Shown in pieces: positions 1-9,966 of a stretch of 64,000 nucleotides of DNA. The position numbers and the translations under genes were made by a program. Within the stretch, counting starts at the first letter, position 1. The number at the start of each line of letters is the position of its first letter. Location of the stretch: contig NZ_CP067100.1 of the NCBI RefSeq assembly GCF_016616235.1, positions 7,065,001 through 7,129,000 on the forward strand, written 5' to 3'. This DNA is from Bradyrhizobium diazoefficiens. Lineage in GTDB: Bacteria > Pseudomonadota > Alphaproteobacteria > Rhizobiales > Xanthobacteraceae. The notes under the pieces are model-generated. The model saw only the letters and a program-made list of their open reading frames with translations. It had not been told where the DNA came from and ran no database searches.

Positions 1-2
1 AA

Positions 3-809
3 TCGATGGCGCCCGAGATCATCCACGACTATAACATCTCCGGGATTCTCGAGCACCCGCTGCGCATCCTGGTGCGCGGCCTCGTGCTGCAGGAGGAGCC
101 GCTGAACCTCGACTTGTTGCAGCTGATGATCCCGCTGATGGCACTCCTTCCTTTCACGCTGTGGGGCCTGTTGCGGCGGCCGAACGTGACGCTCGCCGCA
201 TCGATCGCCCTGTATCTGGCGGCGCGCTGGTTCGACTGGAATTTCCGCGTTTATCCCGATCAGGAGTGGACCTTCAATCCGCTGTGCTGGCAGATGCTGA
301 TGGTGCTGGGCGGCTGGTTCGCCGTGACAGGCGCGCCCGGGCGGTCGCTGCGCGGCATGTCCTGGCTGCGGATCCTCGCCGGCGCCTATCTCATCTTCGC
401 GATGGCCGTCACCCTGATGCGCCATTCGCCGACGCTGTCCGCCTATTTGCCGGACGTCTTCCTCAACGGCATCACGCCGACCGACAAGGAAAACCTCGCA
501 CCCTATCGCGTGGTCCATTTCCTCGCGCTGGCGTTCCTGGCGACCCATCTCGTTCCGGCCGATCATCCCGGCCTGAACTGGCGGCCGCTTCAGGCGGTGA
601 TCACCTGCGGCGAGGAATGGCTCGCCGTGTTCTGCGTCGGCGTGTTCCTGTCCTTTGCCGGCCATCTCGTCCTGATCACCGGCCCCAATCTGGTCGTGAT
701 GCAGATCGTGGTGAGCATCATCGGCTTCGCCGCGATGACGGCGGTTGCCTACTATATCTCCTGGTCGAGACGGCAGGACCTGCCCGCCGCACTGCGGCAG
801 CAGGCCTAA
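3..809 (+). CDS. OpgC-like membrane protein, C-terminal part (5' end outside window)
   Basis: The frame is open from the first bases of the window, so the N-terminus is missing. The roughly 268 visible residues hold about seven hydrophobic helices separated by short loops, with aromatic/Arg-rich loops such as RWFDWNFRVYPDQEW and FNPLCWQ. This pattern is typical of the OpgC family, integral membrane acyltransferase-3-like proteins that succinylate or otherwise decorate osmoregulated periplasmic glucans. Full-length members are about 370-400 residues, so roughly a quarter to a third is off the edge. The stop codon TAA is also the first three bases of a dispersed repeat. The family call is from residue pattern only; a generic multi-pass membrane protein is the alternative. 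Confidence 0.7.
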   Translation, partial: SMAPEIIHDYNISGILEHPLRILVRGLVLQEEPLNLDLLQLMIPLMALLPFTLWGLLRRPNVTLAASIALYLAARWFDWNFRVYPDQEWTFNPLCWQMLMVLGGWFAVTGAPGRSLRGMSWLRILAGAYLIFAMAVTLMRHSPTLSAYLPDVFLNGITPTDKENLAPYRVVHFLALAFLATHLVPADHPGLNWRPLQAVITCGEEWLAVFCVGVFLSFAGHLVLITGPNLVVMQIVVSIIGFAAMTAVAYYISWSRRQDLPAALRQQA

Positions 810-910
810 AGCGCGATGAGATTGGAATGAATCGTGATCGCACTTTAGGTTGTTGTTTGAGCATGATCTTTTCGGAAAACCGCGGCGCACTTTTCCGGAT
901 CATGCTTTAG
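807..910. repeat. ~100-bp dispersed intergenic repeat, copy 1
   Basis: This is nearly identical to 1596-1697. It starts with the stop codon of the upstream gene (TAAAGCGCGATGAG...) and ends with CATGCTTTAG. The arms AGCATGATC (860-868) and GATCATGCT (898-906) are perfect inverted repeats enclosing TTTTC/GGAAAA pairs, so the transcript can form a hairpin. It is probably a REP-like element that may also act as the 3' end or terminator of the opgC-like gene. Confidence 0.85.
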
Positions 911-983
911 CTAAAGAATCGCGCGATTCTGCTAGGCCGAAAGCGGCCGCTGCGCTATGCCGGGTATCGTGAGGAGACCGGGC

Positions 984-1598
984 GTGGCGATGGTGAAAGG
1001 CGGGGGTGAAGAGGCCGGCAGCGCGCCCCGGCGCGGCCGGCCAAGGTCGATCGAAACCACCAACGCCATCCTCGAAAGCGCCTATGCGCTGATGGCCGCC
1101 GCCGGCCTTGCCGCCACCACCATTGATGCCGTCGCGCGCCATTCCGGCGTCTCCAAGATGACCATCTACAAATGGTGGCCGTCCCGCGAGGCGCTTTTGA
1201 TCGACGCCTTCCTCCACCATGCCGCGCAGATGCTGCCGCTGCCCCCAATGAGCTCCGGCAGCCCCGCGGCGCGCGCCCGCCGCCATGCCGCCGCCTATGC
1301 CGAAGCGCTCCAGGGCGAGTTTGGCAAGGTGCAGCTTGCCGTCATCTCCGAATGCATCTCGAAGACCGGCTCGGCCGAGCTGTTCTACGCCCGCTATTTG
1401 CAATTCCGCCGCGACGCGCTGGTCGAGATGATCGCGGCAGGCAAGGCCGACGGCAGCATCCAGGCGGACGCGCCGCCCGAGGATCTCTACGACGCGATCT
1501 ATGGCAGCCTGTTCTACCGCTACGTCTTCGGCATTGCGCCGATCACACCTGGCTATGCGCGCAACCTGGTCGATCTGGTATTGCGGCCGAAGGAGTAA
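984..1598 (+). CDS. TetR/AcrR family transcriptional regulator
   Basis: The protein is an N-terminal helix-turn-helix repressor with a C-terminal ligand/dimer domain. The basic leader GRPRS precedes the HTH (roughly residues 30-75, with VARHSGVSKMTIYKWWPSRE as the recognition-helix signature of TetR proteins). The rest is an all-helical domain ending in LVDLVLRPKE. The GTG start at 984 has a GAGGAG Shine-Dalgarno 7 nt upstream; ATG codons at 957 and 990 are alternatives. The gene stands alone between two copies of the same repeat, so its target is not evident from an operon partner. No operator palindrome could be assigned. Confidence 0.85.
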   Translation: MAMVKGGGEEAGSAPRRGRPRSIETTNAILESAYALMAAAGLAATTIDAVARHSGVSKMTIYKWWPSREALLIDAFLHHAAQMLPLPPMSSGSPAARARRHAAAYAEALQGEFGKVQLAVISECISKTGSAELFYARYLQFRRDALVEMIAAGKADGSIQADAPPEDLYDAIYGSLFYRYVFGIAPITPGYARNLVDLVLRPKE

Positions 1599-1697
1599 AG
1601 CGCGATGAGATTGGATGAATCGTCATCGCTTTAGGTTGTTGTTTGAGCAAGATCTTTTCCGAAAACCGCAGGACACTTTTTCCGGATCATGCTCTAA
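1596..1697. repeat. ~100-bp dispersed intergenic repeat, copy 2
   Basis: This copy is in the same orientation as 807-910. It again begins at the stop codon of the upstream gene (here tetR) and ends ...GGATCATGCTCTAA. It differs from copy 1 by a few substitutions and small indels. It lies at the 3' ends of two convergent genes (tetR on +, kinase on -). Confidence 0.85.
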
Positions 1698-1700
1698 CTC

Positions 1701-3386
1701 TTACTTCGCTGGCCGCACCGGCGCCGAGATCTTGTCAGTGCGGTCGCGCTCGGTCATGTCGACCACCGTCTCCATCGGCGCGGTCAATTCATAGACGTAG
1801 GACACGTCGGTGAAGAAGCGCTTGGCGGTGCCGCCCAGCGCCTCGGGCGCGACGCGATCGAGCAGGATCAGGCCGAAATCGGAATCCGGGCGCCGCGTCG
1901 CCTCGCTGGTGTTGAACTCCTCCCAGCGGAAGTGGAACACCTCGTTGCCCTGCTCGCCCGTCACCGTCCAGTTGGCGGTGATGTGCGGATGCTTGCCGAC
2001 CAGCGACAGGCCCTCGTCGGAATGCGAGGCGAGCTCGAAGAACAGCAGCGACAGGCTCTGCGCCGCGCGCGCGCTGACCGCGATATCAGGACCGGTGACC
2101 GCGATGCGATCTGCGTGCGGAATGGCGCGCGCTTCGAACAAGCCTTTCAGCTTGACGCCCTGCCACTGGCTCTCGCTGAGCAGCGAGACCACGTTGGACA
2201 TAGCGTGGATGCGGCCGATCAAAAGCTCGCGCGCGATGTCGATGTCCGAGCCGTGGCGCAGCGTCCGCGTCACGATCGACTGGATCACGGCGAGGATGTT
2301 CTTGACCCGGTGGTTGAGCTCGTCGATGACGGCGGTTAGCCGGCGCTCGAAGCCGATCCGCACCTGGATTTCCCGGCTGAGCCTTAGATTGTTGTAGGCG
2401 ACATAGCCGAACAGGCCGCAGACCATCGCTGTGATGGCAAAGCCGATCGCGGCCACGATGATCGCGGTTTGCTCGGCACGCCGCGCCGAGTTGGTCTTGG
2501 CGTAATAGCCGAGCTGCCAGTCACGGCCGCCGAAGCTCACCGTGCGAGTCGCCGACGGCGGCGGTCCGTCCGCAGCCCTTCGCGTCGAGACCGCGCCCTG
2601 GTCGTTGGCGGTCAGCTCGCTGCCCTCCTTGCGCGGGTCCTTGAGCGCGACCGAGAACAACGACATGTCGTCATTGGTCAGCATCAGCGAGGCGAGCTCG
2701 TAGGAAAACGTGACGAAGCCGACGGGCTCGGTCGCGCCTTCGGGAATGACGGGAGCGGCGACGATCACGCCAACCGGCCCGTTCGCGCGCAGCAGCGGCA
2801 CCGGATCGGAGGCGACCGACCTCTTCTCGACCCGGGCGCGGTTCAGCATCGCGCTTTGCACCGGGTCCTGATCATAGCTGCGGCCGGGTAGCGCCTTGGT
2901 CTCGTCGCTGCGCGGCTCGAGATCCATCAGCACGTCAATGGGCTGGGTGAGGCTTGCAGGGGTGATCGGCTTGTCGTTGGTATCGCGGATCTGCGGTTTC
3001 GGAAAGCCGGCGGCTGCGATCGCAGCCTGCGCTGCGGCCAGTTCATTCGGCTGAAGCCGGGCGATCCAGCCGGCCACGACGAAATCGGTCTTGAAGGCGT
3101 AGATGGCGGAGCGCAGCGGCTCCAGCATGTTCGGCTTGAGCACCGACGGCGCGCGGAACAGGCCTGAGGCGACACGCGCGAGCAGCTCGCGCTCGGTGAG
3201 CCGGTCCTGAACCAGGCTTGCATGAACGTCGATGGCACGCGCCAGCGCGATCCGGTCCAGCGCCAGCTCCTGGTCGTGGACGCGATAGGCTGCCAGCCCG
3301 GAGAGCACGGCTCCGAGCAGAGCGATGAAGCCGATGATGAATCCCAGCCTGACCACGCGACTACTCAGGCGAAAACAGGTCGGCAA
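1701..3386 (-). CDS. CHASE-domain HWE-family sensor histidine kinase
   Basis: This is a membrane sensor kinase of 561 residues. A transmembrane helix lies at about 13-34 and an extracytoplasmic CHASE-type sensor at about 60-290. A second transmembrane helix is at 307-330. The HWE/HisKA_2 dimerisation region follows, with the phospho-acceptor motif ELNHRVKNILAVIQSI (His359). In the ATPase domain the WxE motif is present (FHFRWEE, 488-490). The N-box reads FFELASHSDEGLSL instead of the family's LHELATNAxKYGALS, so the metal-binding Asn and the family His are missing. No response regulator is adjacent. The frame opens with TTG at 3386; GTG at 3356 is an alternative start. Activity as a kinase is therefore uncertain. 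Confidence 0.85.
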   Translation of the reverse strand: MPTCFRLSSRVVRLGFIIGFIALLGAVLSGLAAYRVHDQELALDRIALARAIDVHASLVQDRLTERELLARVASGLFRAPSVLKPNMLEPLRSAIYAFKTDFVVAGWIARLQPNELAAAQAAIAAAGFPKPQIRDTNDKPITPASLTQPIDVLMDLEPRSDETKALPGRSYDQDPVQSAMLNRARVEKRSVASDPVPLLRANGPVGVIVAAPVIPEGATEPVGFVTFSYELASLMLTNDDMSLFSVALKDPRKEGSELTANDQGAVSTRRAADGPPPSATRTVSFGGRDWQLGYYAKTNSARRAEQTAIIVAAIGFAITAMVCGLFGYVAYNNLRLSREIQVRIGFERRLTAVIDELNHRVKNILAVIQSIVTRTLRHGSDIDIARELLIGRIHAMSNVVSLLSESQWQGVKLKGLFEARAIPHADRIAVTGPDIAVSARAAQSLSLLFFELASHSDEGLSLVGKHPHITANWTVTGEQGNEVFHFRWEEFNTSEATRRPDSDFGLILLDRVAPEALGGTAKRFFTDVSYVYELTAPMETVVDMTERDRTDKISAPVRPAK

Positions 3387-3647
3387 TAAACACGGAGCAT
3401 ATGAACGCCGCTCGAACGGCTATGTGCCGAAACAGGGTGAACCCCAGTGGCGGAGATAATGAAGGAGGAGGCATCAGTACGCAACTTGGGTGGCCTGAAA
3501 AGCTTAATCCGTCCGGCCGATGGTCTGGCCGGGATCGATTTGCCCCGGGCACCGGAGGTAGTTAATCGCCGTGTCCGAAATTTGTTCCGCAGGGTGTGCC
3601 CCTGCCCCATGTATTAACGGTGAAACCGCCTGCGCTATGTCGTCGCG

Positions 3648-4271
3648 TCAGCCCGTCCGTCTCAGGCCGCCTTTGGCCTCGATGAAGCCGACGATGCGGT
3701 CGAGTCCCTCGCTCTTCTTCAAGTTGGTCATGACGAAGGGCCGTTCGCCGCGCATGCGCCGCGCGTCCGTGTCCATCTTCTCCAGGGAGGCGCCGACATG
3801 GGGCGCCAGGTCGATCTTGTTGATGACCAACAGGTCCGACCGGGTGATGCCGGGGCCGCCCTTGGACGGGATCTTGTCGCCCGCGGCCACGTCGATAACG
3901 TAGATGGTGAGATCGGCCAACTCCGGGGAAAAAGTGGCAGCGAGATTGTCGCCGCCAGATTCGATCAGCACGAGGTCGAGCTCGGGAAATTTGGCGCGCA
4001 TGTCGGCAACCGCGGCGAGATTCATCGAGGCGTCCTCACGGATTGCGGTGTGCGGGCAGCCGCCGGTCTCGACGCCGGCGATGCGGTCCGGCGTCAGCGA
4101 GCCCGAGCGCACCAGGAATTCCGCATCCCATTTGGTGTAGATGTCGTTGGTAATCGCAGCGATGTCATAGCGCTCGCGCATGGTCTTGCAGAGCAGGTCC
4201 ATCAGCGCAGTCTTGCCCGATCCGACGGGGCCGCCGACGCCGACACGCAAGGGACCATGGGATTTCGACAT
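3648..4271 (-). CDS. ureG: urease accessory GTPase UreG
   Basis: UreG is a cytoplasmic SIMIBI GTPase that couples GTP hydrolysis to nickel delivery to apo-urease. The 207 residues carry the P-loop [11 protein letters not shown] (about 13-23), the switch/nickel region [18 protein letters not shown] containing the CPH metal motif, [17 protein letters not shown], and the guanine-specificity motif NKIDLAP. It is collinear with UreG of enteric bacteria; the NDIYTKED motif is NDIYTKWD here. It is the last gene of the leftward ure cluster, 39 nt after ureF. Confidence 0.97.
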   Translation of the reverse strand: MSKSHGPLRVGVGGPVGSGKTALMDLLCKTMRERYDIAAITNDIYTKWDAEFLVRSGSLTPDRIAGVETGGCPHTAIREDASMNLAAVADMRAKFPELDLVLIESGGDNLAATFSPELADLTIYVIDVAAGDKIPSKGGPGITRSDLLVINKIDLAPHVGASLEKMDTDARRMRGERPFVMTNLKKSEGLDRIVGFIEAKGGLRRTG

Positions 4272-4310
4272 GCGACTTGCTCTCTCTTGATTGGCTTGGG
4301 CCCGCAGCGC

Positions 4311-5039
4311 TCACGAGCGAAACAGCCGGGTATATTGTGTCTCGTGCCGCAGGCTGGCGAGATCGGCGCGAAACGTCGCGCTGCCGAGATCGTCCAGTGT
4401 CGCATTCAGCGCGCGATTGGCGGTGGCGGCGACGGCGGCTTCCAGCTTCACCAGCACGCGCTGGCTGTCAGTCTGGCCGAGCGGGATGAGGCGGCTCGCC
4501 GCGGAAATCCAGTTCGAGACCAGCGCATGGAGGAAGGCGTGCAAAGTCGGCGCCAGCGGAACGCCGTGCATTGCGGCGACGACGCCGACAGCGACGGGAT
4601 AGACCAGTGGCGTGCGGCATGCCGCGACCATGGCATCCAGGCCGTCGGTATCCCACGCGGCGCGGGCGATGTCGACGAAGGCGCGCCCCTGCGAGGTCGT
4701 TTCCAGCTGCCGCTCACGCGACGGCACGAAGGCTGCGGCGAGTTCGGCAATGTCGTTCAGGGCGGCGTCTTCACCGGCCTCCGCGGCACGATAGGCGTGG
4801 ACCAGAAAGATCGCATCGCAAAAGCCGGAGCCATCGGCGAGCATCGCGTCGAGCCAGTCGGCGAGCGTCACGATGTCCGTGATATCGCCCGCCTCGACCG
4901 CCCATTCGATGCCGCTGGAATAGGAGAAGCCGCCGACGGGAAACGCCGGCGACAGCCAGGTCATCAGCCGGTACAGCGCCGCCGCCTCGTACTCGGCGAG
5001 GTCAGCGGCAGCGACCGGCTCATTTGTGGTCATGAGCAT
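4311..5039 (-). CDS. ureF: urease accessory protein UreF
   Basis: UreF bridges UreD and UreG in the urease activation complex. The domain starts at [31 protein letters not shown], the family hallmark, and runs through an all-helical body to [15 protein letters not shown], the expected C-terminus. The start is ATG 5039 or 5033, giving about 240 residues. The first 14-20 nt overlap the end of ureE, which suggests translational coupling. The same frame is open for another 70 codons upstream, but that stretch is only the antisense-like shadow of the His-codon tract of ureE and is excluded. Confidence 0.93.
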   Translation of the reverse strand: MLMTTNEPVAAADLAEYEAAALYRLMTWLSPAFPVGGFSYSSGIEWAVEAGDITDIVTLADWLDAMLADGSGFCDAIFLVHAYRAAEAGEDAALNDIAELAAAFVPSRERQLETTSQGRAFVDIARAAWDTDGLDAMVAACRTPLVYPVAVGVVAAMHGVPLAPTLHAFLHALVSNWISAASRLIPLGQTDSQRVLVKLEAAVAATANRALNATLDDLGSATFRADLASLRHETQYTRLFRS

Positions 5040-5670
5040 GCTTGTGGCCGTGGTGATGGTCGGGGTGGTCGCAATGCTCGTCGTGGTGATGATGGTGGCC
5101 GTGATCATGGGCGGCATGATCATGATGCTCGTGGCCGTGATGATCATGCTGGTCGTGACCATGATCGTGGTGACCATGGCCGTGGTGACCATGGCCGTGG
5201 TCGTGATGCGCATGGTTGTCGTGACTGTGTGCGTGGCCGGCGTCAGCATACGCCCCGCCTTCGGGATCGAACGGCGCCTCGATCTCGACCACGCGCGCGC
5301 CGAGGCCTTTCACCATGGCCTCGATGACGTGGTCGCGGCGAATGCGCAAGGCCTTCGCCATGATCTGCGTCGGCAGATGACGATTGCCGAGATGCCAGCC
5401 GACGCGGATGAGGTGATGCGGATCGCGGCCGCGGATTTCGAGCAGCGGCTCGGGCGCCGCGACTACTTCGACTAGCCTTCCGTCCTCCAGCACCAGCGCA
5501 TCGCCGCCGCGCAGCGCAATGGCGTTCTCCAGATCAAGCAGGAAATTCAGCCCCCGCGTGCCAGTCATCGCCATGCGGCGGCGGTGCCGATCGTCGAAAT
5601 CGAGCACGACCGTATCCGCCGGCGCTTCCGTGAAGCGGTGCTGTCCTTTAACCTGCGTCGCCCGGATCAT
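5020..5670 (-). CDS. ureE: urease nickel metallochaperone UreE with long His-rich tail
   Basis: UreE is a dimeric nickel chaperone that supplies Ni(II) to the UreDFG complex. The N-terminal peptide-binding domain (about 1-70) is followed by the metal-binding domain with [13 protein letters not shown] (about 92-104), which carries the conserved His of the nickel site. From about residue 143 to the end (216) the chain is about half histidine, in HxH, HH and HDH repeats, with one Cys. This His tail is much longer than the 10-15 residue tails of classical UreE and should bind many nickel or zinc ions. The gene lies between a small monooxygenase gene and ureF. Confidence 0.95.
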   Translation of the reverse strand: MIRATQVKGQHRFTEAPADTVVLDFDDRHRRRMAMTGTRGLNFLLDLENAIALRGGDALVLEDGRLVEVVAAPEPLLEIRGRDPHHLIRVGWHLGNRHLPTQIMAKALRIRRDHVIEAMVKGLGARVVEIEAPFDPEGGAYADAGHAHSHDNHAHHDHGHGHHGHGHHDHGHDQHDHHGHEHHDHAAHDHGHHHHHDEHCDHPDHHHGHKHAHDHK

Positions 5671-5684
5671 TCGCTTCTATCCTG

Positions 5685-5984
5685 CTACCGTGTCTCGACC
5701 TTCTCGGGCGTGATCACTTCGATCTTCGGCGGCGCCGTGAAGCACTTCACTGCCACGCGGCCGAACGCCTTCATGTGTTCCATGGCACGATGCGGCACCA
5801 GCGCCTCGGCATTCTCCCACTGCTCGACGAACACCATCTTGCTGGGGTCGGTGACGCTCTCATGCAGATCATAGGCGATATTGCCGGGCTCCTTCCGCGT
5901 CTCCTTGATGCAGGCGGTGGCGGCCGCAATGAATTCGGCGCGCGTCTCGGGCTTGATGGTCAGGGTGGCAACGACGTAGATCAC
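5685..5984 (-). CDS. antibiotic-biosynthesis-monooxygenase (ABM) fold small protein
   Basis: This is a 99-residue ferredoxin-like dimeric alpha+beta barrel protein, YgiN/ABM type: VIYVVATLTIKPETRAEF, then a helix with ACIKETRKEPGNIAYDLHES, then MVFVEQWENAEALVPHRAMEHMKAF. Family members are cofactor-free quinol monooxygenases or simply small ligand-binding proteins; the reaction here is unknown. The GTG start at 5984 is chosen because GGGAGGA lies 6 nt upstream. The family's usual length of about 95-105 residues also fits; the frame is open further upstream without homology. It is co-oriented and tightly packed between ureC (113 nt) and ureE (14 nt), so it is probably cotranscribed with urease. 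Its link to urea or nickel metabolism is not established. Confidence 0.85.
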   Translation of the reverse strand: MIYVVATLTIKPETRAEFIAAATACIKETRKEPGNIAYDLHESVTDPSKMVFVEQWENAEALVPHRAMEHMKAFGRVAVKCFTAPPKIEVITPEKVETR

Positions 5985-6097
5985 GAGAAATCCTCCCGGC
6001 TTTTCTTCTGGGTTCAAGATATCGGGCGGGACATTAGACCAGGCAGGGTCGAACTCAAGGCCGGAAAACAATCCCGAGGCATGCGGCACAGGCTATT

Positions 6098-7813
<1,716 letters not shown>

Positions 7814-7834
7814 CTCAGCCCCCAATTCCCCACA

Positions 7835-8377
7835 TCATCGAAACAGGCGTTTTGCCGCTTCCACGGTCTCATCGAACATCGTGTCCAGCCTGGTATTGAC
7901 ACCGCGGCATCCCGCAACGACCTGCTTCGCCCAGATCGCGTAAGCCGCGAGATCGTTGCGCTGCGCATCGCTCGGGTTCGGCACCATGCGCGCGCGAATG
8001 TTGCTGACCTTGTCGGCGATCTTGATCAGCTTTGCGCCCGGCGATTTGTGCGGGGCGTCCTCGATCTGCTTCTGCCGGCGTTCGGTCTGCAACAGGCTCA
8101 TGTCGTCGGTGCATTCGGCGACGAGAGAGGCGACACGCTCGGAAAATCTCTGCGCAAGCTCCTCGCGCGTGGTGCCGGTGTCCTCGATCGTATCGTGCAA
8201 CCAGCCCGCCGCGACCAGCTCTGCATCGGCGCCATCGGTCGCATCGGCGAGCAGGTTCGCGACTTCGGCCAAATGGTTGACATAGGGCTGATCCGGCCGC
8301 GCCTTGCGCGGTGTGCCAGTGTGACGATGCGCTGCGAACTCGGCAGCTTCCGAAACGAGACGGATGGGGGTCAGCAT
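7835..8377 (-). CDS. stand-alone SpoT/MESH1-like HD-domain hydrolase in the urease operon
   Basis: This is a 180-residue single-domain protein with the hydrolase half of Rel/SpoT-type enzymes. It has PYVNHLAEVANLL (metal His35), WLHDTIEDTGTTREEL (His61-Asp62 and the EDT motif) and KLIKIADKVSNIRARM (Asp122 and Asn126). All expected Mn ligands are present and no synthetase domain follows. It therefore resembles a small alarmone hydrolase. The family can cleave (p)ppGpp or other nucleotides such as NADPH, so the substrate is not proven. ATG 8377 is preceded by GGAGG. It is sandwiched between ureB (67 nt) and ureC (21 nt) in the same direction, so it is expected to be coexpressed with urease. Confidence 0.85.
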   Translation of the reverse strand: MLTPIRLVSEAAEFAAHRHTGTPRKARPDQPYVNHLAEVANLLADATDGADAELVAAGWLHDTIEDTGTTREELAQRFSERVASLVAECTDDMSLLQTERRQKQIEDAPHKSPGAKLIKIADKVSNIRARMVPNPSDAQRNDLAAYAIWAKQVVAGCRGVNTRLDTMFDETVEAAKRLFR

Positions 8378-8444
8378 GGCAAGAACCTCCGTTTTTGCCT
8401 CAACCAAGGCGCTGCCCAATCCGTTCCTGCTCCCTCACAGCTGC

Positions 8445-8750
8445 TCACAGCTTGCCCTGCACCTCGCCACGAAAACCGTAGATCGTCTTCTTCCCCGCCA
8501 TGGCGACGAGCTGGACGTCGCGGGTCTGGCCGGGCTCGAAGCGGACGGCGGTGCCGGCGGCGATGTCGAGGCGCATGCCGCGGGCCTTCTTGCGGTCGAA
8601 TTTCAGCGCCGGGTTGGTTTCGAAGAAATGGTAGTGCGAGCCGACCTGGATCGGGCGGTCGCCGGTGTTCGCGACGGTCAGCGTCACGGTCTTGCGGCCG
8701 GCGTTGAGCTCGATTTCGCCGTCCTGGATGAAGAGTTCGCCGGGGATCAT
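8445..8750 (-). CDS. ureB: urease beta subunit UreB
   Basis: UreB is a 101-residue structural subunit that packs with UreA and UreC in the urease trimer. It opens with [18 protein letters not shown] and contains [17 protein letters not shown] and [18 protein letters not shown], all family signatures. The gene is separate (not fused to ureA) as usual for alphaproteobacteria, and begins 9 nt after ureA. Confidence 0.97.
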   Translation of the reverse strand: MIPGELFIQDGEIELNAGRKTVTLTVANTGDRPIQVGSHYHFFETNPALKFDRKKARGMRLDIAAGTAVRFEPGQTRDVQLVAMAGKKTIYGFRGEVQGKL

Positions 8751-8759
8751 ATTGCGCTC

Positions 8760-9062
8760 CTACCTGATCGGCTCGTGCACGGTGACGAGCTTGGTGCCAT
8801 CCGGGAAGGTCGCCTCGACCTGGATGTCGTGGATCATCTCGGGAATCCCGGGCATCACCTGGTCGCGGGTGAGCACTTGGGCGCCCGATTGCATCAGCTC
8901 GGCGACGGTGCGGCCGTCACGGGCGCCTTCGAGGATGAAATCGGAAATGATCGCGATCGCCTCCGGATGGTTGAGCTTGACGCCGCGATCCAGCCTGCGG
9001 CGGGCCACGATGGCTGCCATCGAGATCAGGAGCTTGTCCTTTTCGCGGGGAGACAGGTTCAT
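8760..9062 (-). CDS. ureA: urease gamma subunit UreA
   Basis: UreA is the 100-residue small urease subunit. It shows [23 protein letters not shown], then [20 protein letters not shown] and [32 protein letters not shown], matching UreA end to end. It follows ureD by 37 nt on the same strand. Confidence 0.97.
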   Translation of the reverse strand: MNLSPREKDKLLISMAAIVARRRLDRGVKLNHPEAIAIISDFILEGARDGRTVAELMQSGAQVLTRDQVMPGIPEMIHDIQVEATFPDGTKLVTVHEPIR

Positions 9063-9099
9063 GCAGAATCTCTTCCGTTCAACACATCAATTCAGCCGG

Positions 9100-9930
9100 T
9101 CAATTCAGCCAGAGTCGCGGCAGCGCCGCACCAGTGCGCACCAGCACGGCTATCATATCGGCGCGCAAGCGGGCGGCATCTTGGGCACAGAAACGCGCGA
9201 TTGCAAAGCCGTTCCAGGCGGAGATTGCGACCTCGCCGGAGAACGAATCCGAGGCCTCGCGGATTTTTTCGACCAGGGCTTCGTCGCCGGGGACGATCAG
9301 CGCCGTGCCAATTGCGGCACCGCCCTTGGCGACGGCGGATCGCGCGAGCTTCGCGCCAATATTGCCGTCGAGCCTGACGGTCTCGGCGAACACCAGCCTG
9401 CCGCCACGCCGCAGCCGCCAACTGTCGATGAATTCGCCCTGCTCCATCCGCTCGCCCATGGCGGTGCGGCCGAATACGACAATTTCGCAAAGCAGGAGCG
9501 AGGCGGCATCATTGAGTTCGATGTCGAAGCGGCGATGGACCCGGGCGCGATCGAACAGGATCGTCTCCTGGGGCAGCCAGCCGAGATGCGCGCCTGCGGC
9601 GATCTTCAAGGAAATATTGAGCTGCGCGGGCGTGCCGGGGGCACGGTAGACCTTTTCGGCGGCCGCCGTGGTCAATGTCAGGCGCGCGGCATCGGCGGCC
9701 GAAATCTCGATATCAAAGCGGTCGCCGCCGGCGACGCCGCCGGCCGTGTTGACGAACACGCCGGAGAGCCCCTCGCCCTCCGGCGAAGGAAAGCGCACAC
9801 GCAGGGAGCCGGATTCGTGCAAGGCGCCGCGCCGCGTCACACCATCGCGGGCATGCACATCGAACCGCACCGCGCCGCGGGCGCGGTTGGCCTCGAACAC
9901 CGACGATGTAGCTGACAGCTCGCTGCGCAT
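9100..9930 (-). CDS. ureD: urease accessory protein UreD (UreH)
   Basis: UreD binds apo-urease and forms the nickel-conducting UreDFG scaffold. The 276 residues contain the family landmarks VFVNTAGGVAGGDRFDIEI, LTTAAAEKVYRA, GAHLGWLPQETILFDRARVHRRFDIEL and CEIVVFGRTAMGE. The gene is first of the urease block and begins 36 nt after urtE, so the importer and enzyme genes probably form one transcription unit. Confidence 0.95.
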   Translation of the reverse strand: MRSELSATSSVFEANRARGAVRFDVHARDGVTRRGALHESGSLRVRFPSPEGEGLSGVFVNTAGGVAGGDRFDIEISAADAARLTLTTAAAEKVYRAPGTPAQLNISLKIAAGAHLGWLPQETILFDRARVHRRFDIELNDAASLLLCEIVVFGRTAMGERMEQGEFIDSWRLRRGGRLVFAETVRLDGNIGAKLARSAVAKGGAAIGTALIVPGDEALVEKIREASDSFSGEVAISAWNGFAIARFCAQDAARLRADMIAVLVRTGAALPRLWLN

Positions 9931-9966
9931 CCGTCTCCCCAGCCGGTCGCGGCAGAAATCCTGGAA

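Noticed and set aside
5022..5240. Short direct repeats resembling a CRISPR or tandem array
   Set aside because: They are the CAT/GGC codon repeats of the UreE histidine tail, without spacers or constant repeat length.
5040..5249. 70-codon N-terminal extension of UreF rich in Thr and Met
   Set aside because: It is an alternative-frame reading of the His-rich ureE tail; the conserved UreF domain starts after it at [22 protein letters not shown] (split here as the region after 5039).
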